Positions 41,793 through 51,268 of a stretch of DNA of 64,000 bases are shown here, in pieces (the first letter of the stretch is position 1; each line of letters starts with the position of its first letter). A program made the translations under genes and the position numbers. The notes below the pieces were generated by a model, which worked only from the letters and a program-made list of their open reading frames with translations, made no database searches and was not told where the DNA came from. Source of the DNA: Nocardioides sp. URHA0032 (GTDB taxonomy: Bacteria > Actinomycetota > Actinomycetes > Propionibacteriales > Nocardioidaceae). The stretch lies in the NCBI RefSeq assembly GCF_000620645.1, contig NZ_JIAV01000018.1:308719-372718 (forward strand), in the 5' to 3' direction.

Positions 41793-42875
41793 GACGGTGT
41801 CAGCAGCCTCCTGAGCCGCCTCCTGAGTGACGTGCGCGTAGATGCGGGCCGTGAACGCCGGGTCGTCGTGACCAAGGTTCTCCGACACGACATGGAGGGG
41901 GACCTTGTTCTGCAACGCGATGGTGGCGTAGGTGTGCCGCAGCGTGTGCGGGTGGACCCATTCGAGGCCCACCTTCCCGCGCGCAATCTCCACCGTTCGG
42001 TTCACAGCGCTGCGCGGCTCCACGGGACCACCGAACTTCGTGGTGAACACGAATCCGCTGTCGGTCCACTGAGTCCCAGCGGCCAGCCGCTCAACGGCCT
42101 GAGCCGCCTTCTGCGACCTCAACAGCGCCGTTCCCGCATCCCCGAGGCTGACCGTACGGAGGCTCTCGACGGTCTTAGCGCCGCTCACCGCTAGCAGCCC
42201 GTCCACCCGGTCCGCTGAGCCGTTGACCTGCGCCTCCCGGCGGTCCAAGTCCACGTCTGCCCACCGGAGCGCGCACACCTCGCCCTTGCGCATCCCGGTG
42301 GCGAGCAGCAAGCGGAGGATCGGCGCGTAGCGAAGTCCCTCAGCAGCAGTCAGCAGCGCGCCGACTTGCTCCGGTCGCATCGCCCGCGCCTTCTTCATCG
42401 GAACCTTGGGGCTTTTCATCTCTCGCGCCACGTTGACCGCCAGCAGCCGGTTGGTCACCGCGTCATCAAGAGCCGCGCGGAGCGCCTTAAGACAGCAGTT
42501 GCGGCTCTCAGCCTGATTACCCGCCTTCTCCATCGCCAGCATGAGGCGGGTCACGTCTGCCACGTTCAGACGGCTCAGCGGCACCGAGCCCAGATGCGGC
42601 TTGAGCCAGACCCGGACGTACCGCGCCTGCTCGCTCTTGTACTTACGGGACCGGTTGCTGGCCTTGAGGAACGTCAGCGTCCACTCGTCCAGCCATTCGC
42701 CCAGCGAGCGCGTCGAGTCGCGCACTGGCGCGCCCACGTTCAGCCGGTCCTGCATCTCCTTGGCCTTCGTCCGCGCCTGCGCCTGCGTCTTGCCGTAGGC
42801 GAATTTGGGTCCATCCGGCGTCGTGACCTTGACCGCGTACCGCCCGTCCGGGCGCTTGGTCATCCGTGCTGCCAT
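41772..42875 (-). CDS. tyrosine-type site-specific integrase
   Basis: A 367-residue integrase with an N-terminal arm-binding domain (RPDGRYAVKVTTPDG), a core-binding domain (SLGEWLDEWTLTFLKASNRS) and a catalytic domain holding R196 (ATGMRKGEV), H310/R313 (HTLRHTYAT), H336 (LGHDDP) and the nucleophile Y346 (ARIYAHV). All catalytic residues are intact. GGAGGAG lies 6 bases before ATG 42875. The gene is next to the tRNA-Val attachment site, and the right arm-type repeats (42942-42960) lie just upstream, so the integrase may repress its own promoter. Confidence 0.93.
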   Translation of the reverse strand: MAARMTKRPDGRYAVKVTTPDGPKFAYGKTQAQARTKAKEMQDRLNVGAPVRDSTRSLGEWLDEWTLTFLKASNRSRKYKSEQARYVRVWLKPHLGSVPLSRLNVADVTRLMLAMEKAGNQAESRNCCLKALRAALDDAVTNRLLAVNVAREMKSPKVPMKKARAMRPEQVGALLTAAEGLRYAPILRLLLATGMRKGEVCALRWADVDLDRREAQVNGSADRVDGLLAVSGAKTVESLRTVSLGDAGTALLRSQKAAQAVERLAAGTQWTDSGFVFTTKFGGPVEPRSAVNRTVEIARGKVGLEWVHPHTLRHTYATIALQNKVPLHVVSENLGHDDPAFTARIYAHVTQEAAQEAADTVSAVLGL

Positions 42876-42941
42876 GTTCGGCTCCTCCGTAAGGCTTGTC
42901 ACCTCACGTACGGCTTCGGAGCCCTCTGACACTGACCTGCG

Positions 42942-42960
42942 GTAGTCAGAGAGGTAGTCA
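42942..42960. promoter_or_regulatory. right arm-type site pair (GTAGTCA x2)
   Basis: GTAGTCA at 42942-42948 and 42954-42960, again with a 12-base period and the same orientation as the left pair. They lie 70-88 bases from the att core and upstream of the integrase gene. Confidence 0.6.
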
Positions 42961-43029
42961 AACACCCCTACGTACGACACAAGCCGCCTTCCTCAACTGA
43001 GGAAAACGGCCTCTGACCTGCGGGTTTAC

Positions 43030-43078
43030 TGGTGGGCGCAGAGGGGATCGAACCCCCGACCACCTCCTTGTAAGGGAG
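43030..43078. repeat. attR: 49-bp core inside the intact tRNA-Val gene
   Basis: Identical to 31742-31790. Here the core joins the chromosomal 5' half of the tRNA, so the element has restored the tRNA gene on integration. Confidence 0.92.
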
Positions 43079-43104
43079 GTGCTCTACCGCTGAGCTATAC
43101 GCCC
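43030..43104 (-). tRNA. tRNA-Val (anticodon TAC)
   Basis: 75 bases including an encoded CCA. On the minus strand: acceptor stem GGGCGTA/TGCGCCC, D-arm with AGCTCAGCGGTAGAGC, anticodon stem ACCTCC/GGAGGT with loop CTTACAA (anticodon at 43070-43072), and T-arm GGGGGTTCGATCCCC. It serves as attB for the element. Confidence 0.95.
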
Positions 43105-43168
43105 GAGGCTCCGAGCCGCGCGGTCGGAGCGGGGCACAGACTACGGCACCCGAGGAGCGGGAAATGAA

Positions 43169-43206
43169 GTTGAACCGCAGGCGTCTCGGGTCACCTGCGG
43201 CTCAAC
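43169..43206. terminator. inverted repeat downstream of the peroxiredoxin gene
   Basis: GTTGAACCGCAGG and CCTGCGGCTCAAC pair over 13 bases with one mismatch and a 12-base loop. It lies about 100 bases past the peroxiredoxin stop. The rest of 43105-43304 shows nothing else. Confidence 0.45.
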
Positions 43207-43304
43207 GAGGCCAACAGTAGAGGCGCCGTTCAAGGGCTGTCGCGGGTTCGATTGAAAACCGCAGGATTTCCGCCCGGCCGGTCTAGACCGGAGCGTGAAA
43301 TGGG

Positions 43305-43769
43305 TCAGATCACGGCCGTCAGCTGCTGCAGGTGCTCGTCCAGGTCGCGGCCCTCGGGCATCGCGTTGTGGGCCGCCCAGCGGACCTTGCCGTCCCGGTC
43401 GACGACGTACGACGAGCGCCTCGGGCAGCCCCGCTGGTCGTCGAAGACGTCGTAGGCCCGGGCGACCTCGCCGTGCGGCCAGAAGTCGGAGAGCAGGGGG
43501 AAGTTCAGGCCGTCCTGGTCGGCGAACGCGCGCAGTGCGTAGACCGGGTCGCACGAGATCCCGAGCACCTCGGTGTCGAAGGTCAGGAAGTCCGCGAGCC
43601 GGTCGCGGATGCCGGCCATCTCGCCGGTGCAGACCCCGGAGAAGGCGTACGGGTAGAAGAGGATGGCCACCGCCTTCTTCCCGCGGTACGACGACAGCGT
43701 GACGTCCTGGCCGAACTGGTCGCGCAGCGTGAAGTCGGGGGCTGCTCCGCCGAGCTCGAGACCGGTCAT
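43305..43769 (-). CDS. peroxiredoxin (AhpE/BCP-like)
   Basis: A 154-residue thioredoxin-fold peroxidase. LFYPYAFSGVCTGEM holds the peroxidatic Cys47 in the P-x3-(S/T)-x2-C setting; DQFGQDVTLSSYRGKK and SDFWPHGEVARAY are typical of the AhpE branch. It reduces H2O2 and organic peroxides. M. tuberculosis ahpE (Rv2238c) lies at the same place relative to the DUF3052 and aceE genes, which supports the assignment. It ends 197 bases from the tRNA. Confidence 0.85.
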   Translation of the reverse strand: MTGLELGGAAPDFTLRDQFGQDVTLSSYRGKKAVAILFYPYAFSGVCTGEMAGIRDRLADFLTFDTEVLGISCDPVYALRAFADQDGLNFPLLSDFWPHGEVARAYDVFDDQRGCPRRSSYVVDRDGKVRWAAHNAMPEGRDLDEHLQQLTAVI

Positions 43770-43824
43770 GCGACCAGTCTTCCACCCGGCACGGACAGCG
43801 CCCCACCCGGCAGGAGGTGGGCGG

Positions 43825-45438
43825 TCAGTCGGTGTCGAGCTCCCGCTTGAGCACCTTGCCGGTGGCGTTGCGCGGCAGCTCGTCGAGGAACACGATCTCG
43901 CGCGGCACCTTGTACCGCGCCAGGTTCTCCTTCACGTGTCCCTTGAGCTCGTCCTCGGACACCTCGCTCGAGGTCACCACGAACGCCCGCAGCCGCTTGC
44001 CGAAGTCTGCGTCGTCGACGCCGACGGCCGCCACCTCGACCACGGCGGCGTGCCGCATCAGGCAGTCCTCGACCTCCTTCGGGAAGACGTTCTCCCCGCC
44101 GGACACGATCATCTCGTCGTCGCGGCCCTCGACGTGCAGCCGGCCGTTCTCGTCGAAGCGGCCCACGTCGCCGGTCGACATCAGCCCGTCGACCACCTCC
44201 TTGTGGCCGCCGCCGGTGTAGCCCTCGAACAGCAGCCCGTTGCCGACGAAGATCCGCCCCGTCTCCCCCGCCGGCAGCTCCTGGCCGTCCCCGTCGAGGA
44301 TCTTCACGATCGTCGCGTACGGCGGCTTGCCGGCGGCCGACGGCGCCTCCCGGAGGTCCACCGGGTCGGCGATGGAGGCGTAGGCGACCTCCGTGGAGCC
44401 GTAGATGTTGTAGAGGTTCTCGCCGAAGTGATCCATCCAGTCGGTGGCCAGGTCGCCCGGCAGCGCCGACCCGGACGAGGCGACGACCTGCACGCGGGAG
44501 AGGTCGTACCGCGCCAGCGTGTCCTCAGGGAGGGCCATGATCCGCTGCAGCATGACCGGGATCACGACGAGCGAGTCGCAGCGCTCGTCCTGGGTCACCG
44601 CCAGGCACTGCTCGGGGTCGAAGCGGCGCCTGAGCACGACCGTCGAGCCGAGCAGCATCGCCATCGCCAGGTGCGCGAAGCCCCAGGTGTGGAACAGCGG
44701 CGCGGCGATGTGCGTCCGCCAGCCGTACTTCAGCGGCATCCGGGACAGCAGCGAGACCGCCGCGTCGATCCCGGCCTCGCTGCGCGGCGCGCCCTTGGGG
44801 GTGCCGGTCGTGCCCGATGTGAGGATCACGATCCGGCCGTGACGTCCGGGCGGGGTCACGTCGTCGCCGGGCTGGGAGTCGATCAACGCCTCCAGCGTGT
44901 GGCCGTCGGCGCCGCCGTCGGTCCAGCCGAGCACCGACGTACCGACGTCGGCCTTCTCCAGGAGGCTGGTGAACTCCTCGTCGTGCACCACCACGGTCGG
45001 CTTCTCGCGCTCGAGGACGTCGACGAGCTGCGGGCCGGCGAACGCGGTGTTCAGGTACAGGATGTCGGCTCCGAGCTTCGCCGTCGCGATGCTGGCGTCC
45101 ACGAAGCCGCGGTGGTTGCGGCACATCAGCGCCACGCTGTCGCCCTCGGAGACGCCCAGCTCCGCGAACGCCCGGGCCAGCGCGTTCGACCGGCGGTGCA
45201 CGTCGGCGTAGGTCAGCTCACCGAGCTCGTCGACGATCGCCGTACGCCGGGGGTCGAGCAGCGCCGCGGCGGTGAACCCGCCGGCGGGACCGGTGCCCCA
45301 GTCCCGGAGGGCCTTGGCGGCCCTGGCCAGCGCCACCGGGTGGTGCGGGCGCAGGACGCCGGCCTGCCCGAGCACCTTCGCGGTGGTGCCCGTGGCGGAG
45401 GCCCCGCCGAGAACCTTCTGGAGGACGTCCTGGAGCAC
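43825..45438 (-). CDS. acyl-CoA synthetase (AMP-binding)
   Basis: A 537-residue adenylating enzyme: VILTSGTTGTPKGAPRSEAG, NIYGSTEVAYASIADP, STGDVGRFDENGRLHVEGRD then IVSGGENVFPKEVE, and the catalytic Lys in PRNATGKVLKREL. It activates a carboxylic acid, probably a fatty acid, to acyl-CoA. GTG 45438 is chosen because GAGGAAAGG lies 6 bases upstream. The first 50 residues (ASATGTTAKVLGQAGVLRPH) form the leader seen in several actinobacterial fatty-acyl-CoA synthetases. The gene stands between the peroxiredoxin and DUF3052 genes. Confidence 0.88.
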   Translation of the reverse strand: MLQDVLQKVLGGASATGTTAKVLGQAGVLRPHHPVALARAAKALRDWGTGPAGGFTAAALLDPRRTAIVDELGELTYADVHRRSNALARAFAELGVSEGDSVALMCRNHRGFVDASIATAKLGADILYLNTAFAGPQLVDVLEREKPTVVVHDEEFTSLLEKADVGTSVLGWTDGGADGHTLEALIDSQPGDDVTPPGRHGRIVILTSGTTGTPKGAPRSEAGIDAAVSLLSRMPLKYGWRTHIAAPLFHTWGFAHLAMAMLLGSTVVLRRRFDPEQCLAVTQDERCDSLVVIPVMLQRIMALPEDTLARYDLSRVQVVASSGSALPGDLATDWMDHFGENLYNIYGSTEVAYASIADPVDLREAPSAAGKPPYATIVKILDGDGQELPAGETGRIFVGNGLLFEGYTGGGHKEVVDGLMSTGDVGRFDENGRLHVEGRDDEMIVSGGENVFPKEVEDCLMRHAAVVEVAAVGVDDADFGKRLRAFVVTSSEVSEDELKGHVKENLARYKVPREIVFLDELPRNATGKVLKRELDTD

Positions 45439-45534
45439 GCGTTGCCTTTCCTCGTGGTGTCTGCACCCGTGCAACGAGCGCGGACGGGGATGGTCCCGAG
45501 TGACCATTCCCGTGTCCCGGCGAGGCCGAATCCC

Positions 45535-45978
45535 TCAGGCGGGCGTCTTCGGTGCGATCAGCCTGGTGGCGGCCCAGTCCTTGCTGACGCTCGCGGTGGT
45601 GGTCTGCGAGAGGCCCGCGACCGGGGCGGCCTCGGCGATGTCGGCGGGGTCGACGGAGTTGGGGCGGCCCACCTTCGGGGTGAGCAGCCAGATGGCGCCG
45701 CCCCCGACCAGGTCGGTGAGCGAGTCGACGAGACTGTCGACGAGGTCGCCGTCCTCGTTGCGGAACCAGAGCAGGACGGCGTCGACCACGTTCCCGTAGT
45801 CGCCGTCGACCATGTCGGCGTCGATCCTGTCCTCGATGGCGACCCGGAGGTCGTCGTCGGTGTCGGTGTCCCAGCCCAGCTCCTGCACGACCATCCCGGG
45901 CTTGAAGCCCAGTCGGTCGGCCGGACCCGTGGCGGGCCCGTCGGTCTGGGTGGGTCCGCCACCCGGGGTCGCGCTCAC
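45535..45978 (-). CDS. DUF3052 family protein
   Basis: A 147-residue protein. RLGFKPGMVVQELGWDTDTD, AIEDRIDADMVDGDYGNVVD then AVLLWFRNEDGDLVDSLVDS and LTDLVGGGAIWLLTPKVGRP are the DUF3052 signature; role unknown. It is placed next to aceE in actinobacteria (compare Rv2239c), here divergent with 172 bases between, so the two share a control region. GTG 45978 follows a GGAGG 6 bases upstream. The N-terminal 15 residues are Gly/Pro/Thr-rich and disordered. Confidence 0.85.
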   Translation of the reverse strand: MSATPGGGPTQTDGPATGPADRLGFKPGMVVQELGWDTDTDDDLRVAIEDRIDADMVDGDYGNVVDAVLLWFRNEDGDLVDSLVDSLTDLVGGGAIWLLTPKVGRPNSVDPADIAEAAPVAGLSQTTTASVSKDWAATRLIAPKTPA

Positions 45979-46150
45979 CTTGCGCCTCCATTCACACGTC
46001 AGTCGACACGTCGGTCGAAGTGGGGAGTAGTCCACCGGAGTTGTGGCAGGGGCGCAACCCGTGTCCACAGCAAGCACCCCTCGGACGCCTACCGCCCAGT
46101 AAGGCGACCGGCCGATTTCACGCTCACAGGGTGCGTGCGACGATGGCGGG

Positions 46151-48964
46151 GTGACCGAAGACGCTGCATCCACCACTGGCACCGATTCGGGTACGGACAA
46201 GAAGCGGAACGGCGCTACCGCGACCGTCATCCACGAAGGCCTGCCCACCCAGCTGCCCGACATCGACCCGGACGAGACCCACGACTGGCTCGACTCCTTC
46301 GACTCCCTCGTCGACGAGCGCGGCCGCGAGCGCGCGCGCTACGTGATGCTCCGGCTGCTGGAGCGCGCCCGGCAGGCGAACGTCGGCGTCCCCGCGCTGC
46401 GGAGCACCGACTACATCAACACCATCCCCCCGGAGCGGGAGCCGTGGTTCCCCGGCGACGAGGAGACCGAGCGCCGGATCCGCGCGTTCATCCGCTGGAA
46501 CGCCGCCGTGATGGTGTCGTCCGCGAACCGCAAGGGCCTCGAGGTCGGCGGCCACATCGCGACGTACCAGTCCTCCGCCAGCCTGTACGAGGTCGGCTTC
46601 AACCACTTCTTCCGCGGCAAGGACCACCCCGGCGGCGGCGACCAGGTCTACTTCCAGGGCCACGCCTCCCCCGGCATCTACGCCCGGGCGTTCCTCGAGG
46701 GCCGGCTCAACGAGGAGCAGCTGTACCGGTTCCGCCAGGAGGTGCAGCACGGCCCGCACGCCGGCCTCTCGTCGTACCCCCACCCCCGGCTGATGCCCGA
46801 CTTCTGGGAGTTCCCGACGGTCTCGATGGGCCTGACCGCCCTGAACTCGATCTACCAGGCCCGGTTCAACCGCTACCTCCACAACCGCGGCATCAAGGAC
46901 ACCGACCAGCAGCGCGTCTGGGCGTTCCTCGGCGACGGGGAGATGGCCGAGCCGGAGTCGCTCGGCGCGATCCGGATCGCGGCGCGCGAGGAGCTCGACA
47001 ACCTGGTCTGGGTCGTGAACTGCAACCTCCAGCAGCTCGACGGCCCGGTCACCGGCAACGGCAAGATCATCCAGGAGCTCGAGGCGAACTTCCGCGGCGC
47101 CGGCTGGAACGTCATCAAGGTCGTGTGGGGTCGTGAGTGGGACCCGCTGCTGGCCCGCGACGTCGACGGCGTGCTGGTCAACCGGATGAACACGACGCCG
47201 GACGGCCAGTTCCAGACCTACTCCACCGAGGACGGCGCGTACGTCCGCGAGCACTTCTTCGGCGCCGACCCGCGCCTGCGCAAGATGGTCGAGCACATGA
47301 CCGACCAGCAGATCGTGAAGCTGCCGCGCGGCGGCCACGACTATCGCAAGGTGTACGCCGCCTTCGACTCGGCCACCCAGCACGTCGGCCAGCCGACCGT
47401 GATCCTCGCCAAGACGATCAAGGGCTGGACGATCGACGCCCTCGAGGGCAAGAACGCCACGCACCAGATGAAGAAGCTGACCCCGGACGACCTGAAGAAG
47501 TTCCGGGACCGCCTCTACCTCCCGATCTCCGACCGCGACCTCGAGCGCGCCTACGAGGAGACCGGCGCGGCGCCGTTCTTCCACCCGGGCAAGGACTCCC
47601 CCGAGATCGAGTACATGATGGAGCGCCGCCGGTCGCTCGGCGGCTCGCTGCCGAGGCGGGTGCTGCGCGCCAAGACGCTCACGCTGCCGGGCGACGAGAT
47701 GTACGCCGAGCTCAAGCAGGGCGGCGGCAAGCACAAGATCGCCACCACCATGGCCCTCGTCCGGCTCCTCAAGGACTGGATGAAGGACCCGGAGATCGGC
47801 AAGCGGATCGTCCCGATCGCCCCGGACGAGTACCGGACCTTCGGCATGGACTCGATGTTCCCGAGCGCGAAGGTCTACAACCCGGGCGGCCAGCAGTACG
47901 AGTCGGTCGACCGGAAGTTGTTGCTCTCCTACAAGGAGTCGGCGCAGGGCCAGATGCTCCACGAGGGCATCTCCGAGGCCGGTGGCATGGCTTCGGCGAC
48001 CGCCGCGGGCTCGGCGTACTCGACCCACGGCGAGCACATGATCCCGTTCTTCATCTTCTACTCGATGTTCGGGTTCCAGCGCACCGGCGACTCCATCTGG
48101 GCGATGGCCGACCAGCTCGCGCGCGGCTTCCTGATCGGCGCGACCGCCGGTCGCACGACGCTGACCGGCGAGGGGCTGCAGCACGCCGACGGCCACTCGC
48201 CGCTGCTCGCGGCGACCAACCCCGCGGTCGTGCACTACGACCCGGCGTTCGCCTACGAGATCAGCCACATCATGAAGTCCGGCCTGGAGCGGATGTACGG
48301 CGAGGGCGGCCCCAACGGCCAGGGCGAGGACGTCATCTTCTACCTCACCGTCTACAACGAGCCGGTGGCCCAGCCGGCCGAGCCGGACGGGGTCGACGCC
48401 GAGGGCATCCTCAAGGGCATCCACCACGTCTCGGCCGCCGACGGCGAGGGCCCACGCGCCCAGCTACTGGCCTCGGGCGTCGCCTTCCCGTGGATCAAGG
48501 AGGCCCAGGAGATCCTGGCCGAGGAGTGGGGCGTCCGCGCCGACACCTGGTCGGTCACCTCGTGGAACGAGCTCGCGCGCGACGCGGTCGCCGCCGAGGA
48601 GTGGAACCTGCTCCACCCGGGCGAGTCGCCGCGCACGGCGTACGTCTCGGACAAGCTGGGCGGCACGTCAGGTCCGGTCGTGGCGGTCTCCGACTACATG
48701 CGCGCCGTACCCCTGCAGATCGCGCGGTGGGTCCCGGCCGACTACCGGGTGCTCGGCGCCGATGGCTTCGGGTTCGCCGACACCCGTCCGGCGGCCCGCC
48801 GGTTCTTCCACATCGACGCCCAGTCGGTCGTCGTGCAGACCCTGCAGGCGCTGGCCGACGCCGGCGAGATCGAGCGGTCGAAGGTCGAGGAGGCGTTCGC
48901 GAAGTACCGCATCGACGACCCGACCGCCGTGTCCGGGGTCAAGCAGGAGGGCGGCGACGCCTGA
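46151..48964 (+). CDS. aceE: pyruvate dehydrogenase E1 component, homodimeric type
   Basis: A 937-residue thiamine-diphosphate enzyme that decarboxylates pyruvate and loads acetyl groups onto E2 lipoyl domains. The ThDP motif runs [20 protein letters not shown] to [10 protein letters not shown] (about residues 262-300); the start of the chain ([20 protein letters not shown]) and [20 protein letters not shown] are typical of the AceE class. The first 35 residues are disordered. GTG 46151 is the start. A strong hairpin follows the gene. It feeds acetyl-CoA to the fatty acid genes just downstream, an arrangement seen also in M. tuberculosis (Rv2241). Confidence 0.95.
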   Translation: MTEDAASTTGTDSGTDKKRNGATATVIHEGLPTQLPDIDPDETHDWLDSFDSLVDERGRERARYVMLRLLERARQANVGVPALRSTDYINTIPPEREPWFPGDEETERRIRAFIRWNAAVMVSSANRKGLEVGGHIATYQSSASLYEVGFNHFFRGKDHPGGGDQVYFQGHASPGIYARAFLEGRLNEEQLYRFRQEVQHGPHAGLSSYPHPRLMPDFWEFPTVSMGLTALNSIYQARFNRYLHNRGIKDTDQQRVWAFLGDGEMAEPESLGAIRIAAREELDNLVWVVNCNLQQLDGPVTGNGKIIQELEANFRGAGWNVIKVVWGREWDPLLARDVDGVLVNRMNTTPDGQFQTYSTEDGAYVREHFFGADPRLRKMVEHMTDQQIVKLPRGGHDYRKVYAAFDSATQHVGQPTVILAKTIKGWTIDALEGKNATHQMKKLTPDDLKKFRDRLYLPISDRDLERAYEETGAAPFFHPGKDSPEIEYMMERRRSLGGSLPRRVLRAKTLTLPGDEMYAELKQGGGKHKIATTMALVRLLKDWMKDPEIGKRIVPIAPDEYRTFGMDSMFPSAKVYNPGGQQYESVDRKLLLSYKESAQGQMLHEGISEAGGMASATAAGSAYSTHGEHMIPFFIFYSMFGFQRTGDSIWAMADQLARGFLIGATAGRTTLTGEGLQHADGHSPLLAATNPAVVHYDPAFAYEISHIMKSGLERMYGEGGPNGQGEDVIFYLTVYNEPVAQPAEPDGVDAEGILKGIHHVSAADGEGPRAQLLASGVAFPWIKEAQEILAEEWGVRADTWSVTSWNELARDAVAAEEWNLLHPGESPRTAYVSDKLGGTSGPVVAVSDYMRAVPLQIARWVPADYRVLGADGFGFADTRPAARRFFHIDAQSVVVQTLQALADAGEIERSKVEEAFAKYRIDDPTAVSGVKQEGGDA

Positions 48965-48980
48965 CGTCCCAGCCGGTTGC

Positions 48981-49013
48981 TGACGTTGTCGGGTGCGACA
49001 CCCGACAACGTCA
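48981..49013. terminator. bidirectional terminator after aceE
   Basis: TGACGTTGTCGGGTG and CACCCGACAACGTCA form a perfect 15-bp stem with a 3-base loop. It separates aceE from the convergent hydrolase and includes the hydrolase stop codon. Confidence 0.85.
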
Positions 49014-49949
49014 GGCCGGCTCGGACACGGCGTGCAGCCTGACCGGTGCCGCGCCGTTGCGCAGCAGCCGGCGGAACCGGGCCCGCGAGTACGACGCGGG
49101 CTCGGTCGTGCGGATGAAGTCGTTGACGATCCGCGCGAACCGCTGCGGGTGGTCCTTGTGCGGGAAGTGGCCGGAGTCCGGGATCACCTCGACGCGGGCG
49201 TTCGGGGCGAGCTGGGCGGCCGCGTTCGCGTGGCGCACCGGGATGACCCGGTCGTTGCGACCCCACACCACCCACATCGGCATCGCCTCGGTGAGGTAGG
49301 CCCGGTCCGCCATGGTGACGATCTGGCCCTGCCAGTCGACGACCGCCCGGACCACGTGACGCACGGCGTGCCGCGCCTGCGGGTCGCGGAACGTGTCGTA
49401 GATCTCGGCGACCTCGTCGAGGTCGCGGGTCAGCGAGAGCCCGGTCGCGGACAGGGCCCGCAGGCCGGCCTTGCCGGCGTGGCGGATGCCCGGCAGCGTC
49501 AGCACGCTCATCACCTGGCGGAACCCGGGCGTGCTGATCGCGCGGATCGCGGGCGACACGTCGGGACCGAGGCCACCGGAGGCGACCAGCATCAGCCGCT
49601 CGGTCCGCTCGGGGAACTGGTAGGCGAACTGCATGGCGACCCCGCCGCCGAAGCTGTGCCCGATCACCGTCGCCTTGTCGATCCCGAGCACCGTCAGCAG
49701 GTCGCGCATGCCGTTGGCGAAGCCGCCGAGCGTGTAGTCGGCGCGCGGCTTGTCGCTCTGTCCGTGGCCCAGCAGGTCGGGCGCGATCACCGTGTACCGG
49801 CGCGCGAGGGTCTCGATCACCGACTCCCAGGTCGTGTGGTCGCACCCGAGACCGTGCAGCAGCAGCACCGCCGGCCCCGACCCGGCCCGGACGAAGGCGC
49901 GGCGATGTCCGTGGATCGTCACGAACTGGACATCCGATCGGTCTGACAC
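49011..49949 (-). CDS. alpha/beta hydrolase
   Basis: A 312-residue alpha/beta-hydrolase. Oxyanion region LLLHGLGCDHTTW, nucleophile elbow VIGHSFGGGVAMQ (Ser near residue 100), acid WGRNDRVIP and His in DSGHFPHKDHPQRF. Probable esterase or lipase-like; the substrate is not evident. GTG 49949 is chosen because GGGGAGG lies a few bases upstream; the longer frame would extend into the region ahead of fasR. It is divergent from the FasR-like gene (134 bases apart). Confidence 0.85.
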   Translation of the reverse strand: MSDRSDVQFVTIHGHRRAFVRAGSGPAVLLLHGLGCDHTTWESVIETLARRYTVIAPDLLGHGQSDKPRADYTLGGFANGMRDLLTVLGIDKATVIGHSFGGGVAMQFAYQFPERTERLMLVASGGLGPDVSPAIRAISTPGFRQVMSVLTLPGIRHAGKAGLRALSATGLSLTRDLDEVAEIYDTFRDPQARHAVRHVVRAVVDWQGQIVTMADRAYLTEAMPMWVVWGRNDRVIPVRHANAAAQLAPNARVEVIPDSGHFPHKDHPQRFARIVNDFIRTTEPASYSRARFRRLLRNGAAPVRLHAVSEPA

Positions 49950-50083
49950 CGAGCCTCCCCAGGATGGAACAGCCCGGCGGGCCGTCGAAGTGGATTCAAC
50001 CAGACGTACCCACGGCACGGGCGCCGGAATCCCTTGATTTACCGGGGTTTTACGCGCTCGGACCGTTCCACTAGCCTCCGAGG

Positions 50084-51268
50084 GTGACTCCAGGCCAGGC
50101 CGCCGCCCCGCAGCGAGCGGCCGACGCCCTGCAACGGGCGACGGGAGCGCTCAGCACCGCCGCGATGGCGCGCATGGACCAGGACATGCCGTGGTTCCGC
50201 GACCTGAGCGCCGAGGACCGGTCGTGGGTCGGCGTGATCGTGCAGGCCGGCATCCGCGGCTTCGTCGACTGGTACCGCGAGGGCGACCAGCCCGCCCCCG
50301 GTGGGACCGAGATGGTCGCGTCGGTCTTCGGGGTCGCACCGCGCGCGCTCGCGGGCGTCATCAACCTCCAGCAGACCGTCGACCTGGTCCGGCTCTCCAT
50401 CGAGGTCGTCGAGTCGAACGTCGACACCCTGCTCGAGCCGTCCGACGCGGCCGACGTCCGGGCTGCGGTGCTGCGCTACGCCCGCGAGGTCGCGTTCGCG
50501 ACCGCCCAGGTCTACGCCCGGGCCGCCGAGCAGCGCGGCGCCTGGGACGCCCGTCTCGAGGCGCTGGTCGTCGACGCCGTGCTCCGCTCCGAGCCCGACG
50601 AGACCCTGCTGTCCCGGGCGAGCGCCCTCGGCTGGGCGGGCCGCGGCGAGGTCGCGGTCGTGCTCGGCCCGGTGCCGGCCGACCGCAGCGAGTCGACGAC
50701 CTTCGAGGAGGTACGCCGATCCGCACGGTCGGCGGGCATGGACGCGCTGTGCGCGGTGCAGGGCGACCGGCTCGTCGTCGTGCTCGGCGGCGTCACCGAC
50801 CCGCGGGCCGCCGCCGAGACCGTCACCGCGCTGTTCGGCGACGGCCCGGTGGTGGTGGGCCCGGTCGCCGCGGACCTCGGACAGGCCCACGTCTCGGCGC
50901 GGGCCGCGCTCTCCGCCCTGCGCGCCGCGCCGGGCTGGCCGCAGGCGCCCCGCCCGGTGCGCAGCACCGACCTGCTGCCCGAGCGCGCGCTGGCCGGCGA
51001 CGGGCACGCCCGCCGACACCTCATCGACGAGGTGTACCTCCCCCTCCTGCACGCCCGTGGCACGCTGATCGAGACGATCTCGGCGTACTTCGAGCACGGC
51101 TCCTCGATCGAGGCGACCGCCCGCGCGCTGTTCGTGCACCCGAACACGGTCCGCTACCGGCTCCGGCAGTCCGCCGAGCTCACCGGCTTCTCCGCCACCG
51201 ACGCACGGGACGCGTTCACGCTGGAGATCGCCCTGGTGCTCGGCCGCCAGTCCGGCCGGACTTTGTAG
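50084..51268 (+). CDS. fasR: PucR-type transcriptional regulator of fatty acid synthesis (FasR-like)
   Basis: A 394-residue regulator of the CdaR/PucR group: an N-terminal helical domain (WFRDLSAEDRSWVGVIVQAG), a GGDEF-like middle part (VVVLGGVTDPRAAAETVTAL) and a C-terminal PucR helix-turn-helix (LIETISAYFEHGSSIEATAR, ALFVHPNTVRYRLRQSAELT). In Streptomyces coelicolor the orthologous FasR lies just before fabD and activates the fab operon; Rv2242 holds the same place in M. tuberculosis. The inverted repeat overlapping its stop codon is its most likely binding site. The gene symbol follows the Streptomyces name by synteny. Confidence 0.85.
   Translation: MTPGQAAAPQRAADALQRATGALSTAAMARMDQDMPWFRDLSAEDRSWVGVIVQAGIRGFVDWYREGDQPAPGGTEMVASVFGVAPRALAGVINLQQTVDLVRLSIEVVESNVDTLLEPSDAADVRAAVLRYAREVAFATAQVYARAAEQRGAWDARLEALVVDAVLRSEPDETLLSRASALGWAGRGEVAVVLGPVPADRSESTTFEEVRRSARSAGMDALCAVQGDRLVVVLGGVTDPRAAAETVTALFGDGPVVVGPVAADLGQAHVSARAALSALRAAPGWPQAPRPVRSTDLLPERALAGDGHARRHLIDEVYLPLLHARGTLIETISAYFEHGSSIEATARALFVHPNTVRYRLRQSAELTGFSATDARDAFTLEIALVLGRQSGRTL

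Larger units (their letters stand above)
31742..43078. mobile_element. 11.3-kb tailless prophage-like / capsid-forming satellite element in tRNA-Val
   Basis: The element is bounded by a 49-bp perfect direct repeat (31742-31790 and 43030-43078), which is the 3' part of tRNA-Val including CCA. It encodes a tyrosine integrase and excisionase at the right end, then on the minus strand an HTH protein, head-completion proteins, HEPN-like and HNH proteins, large terminase, portal, scaffold-like protein, HK97-type capsid and head-tail connector. Two small plus-strand membrane-protein genes interrupt the operon. No tape measure, tail tube, lysin, holin or replication gene is present. The nearest described models are phiRv1/phiRv2 of M. 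tuberculosis and capsid-forming PICIs. The stretch 31791-32013 holds only arm-type repeats. Confidence 0.85.

Noticed and set aside
43169..43206. Inverted repeat as terminator of tRNA-Val
   Set aside because: The tRNA is transcribed towards lower coordinates, so this repeat is upstream of it; it fits the peroxiredoxin gene better.
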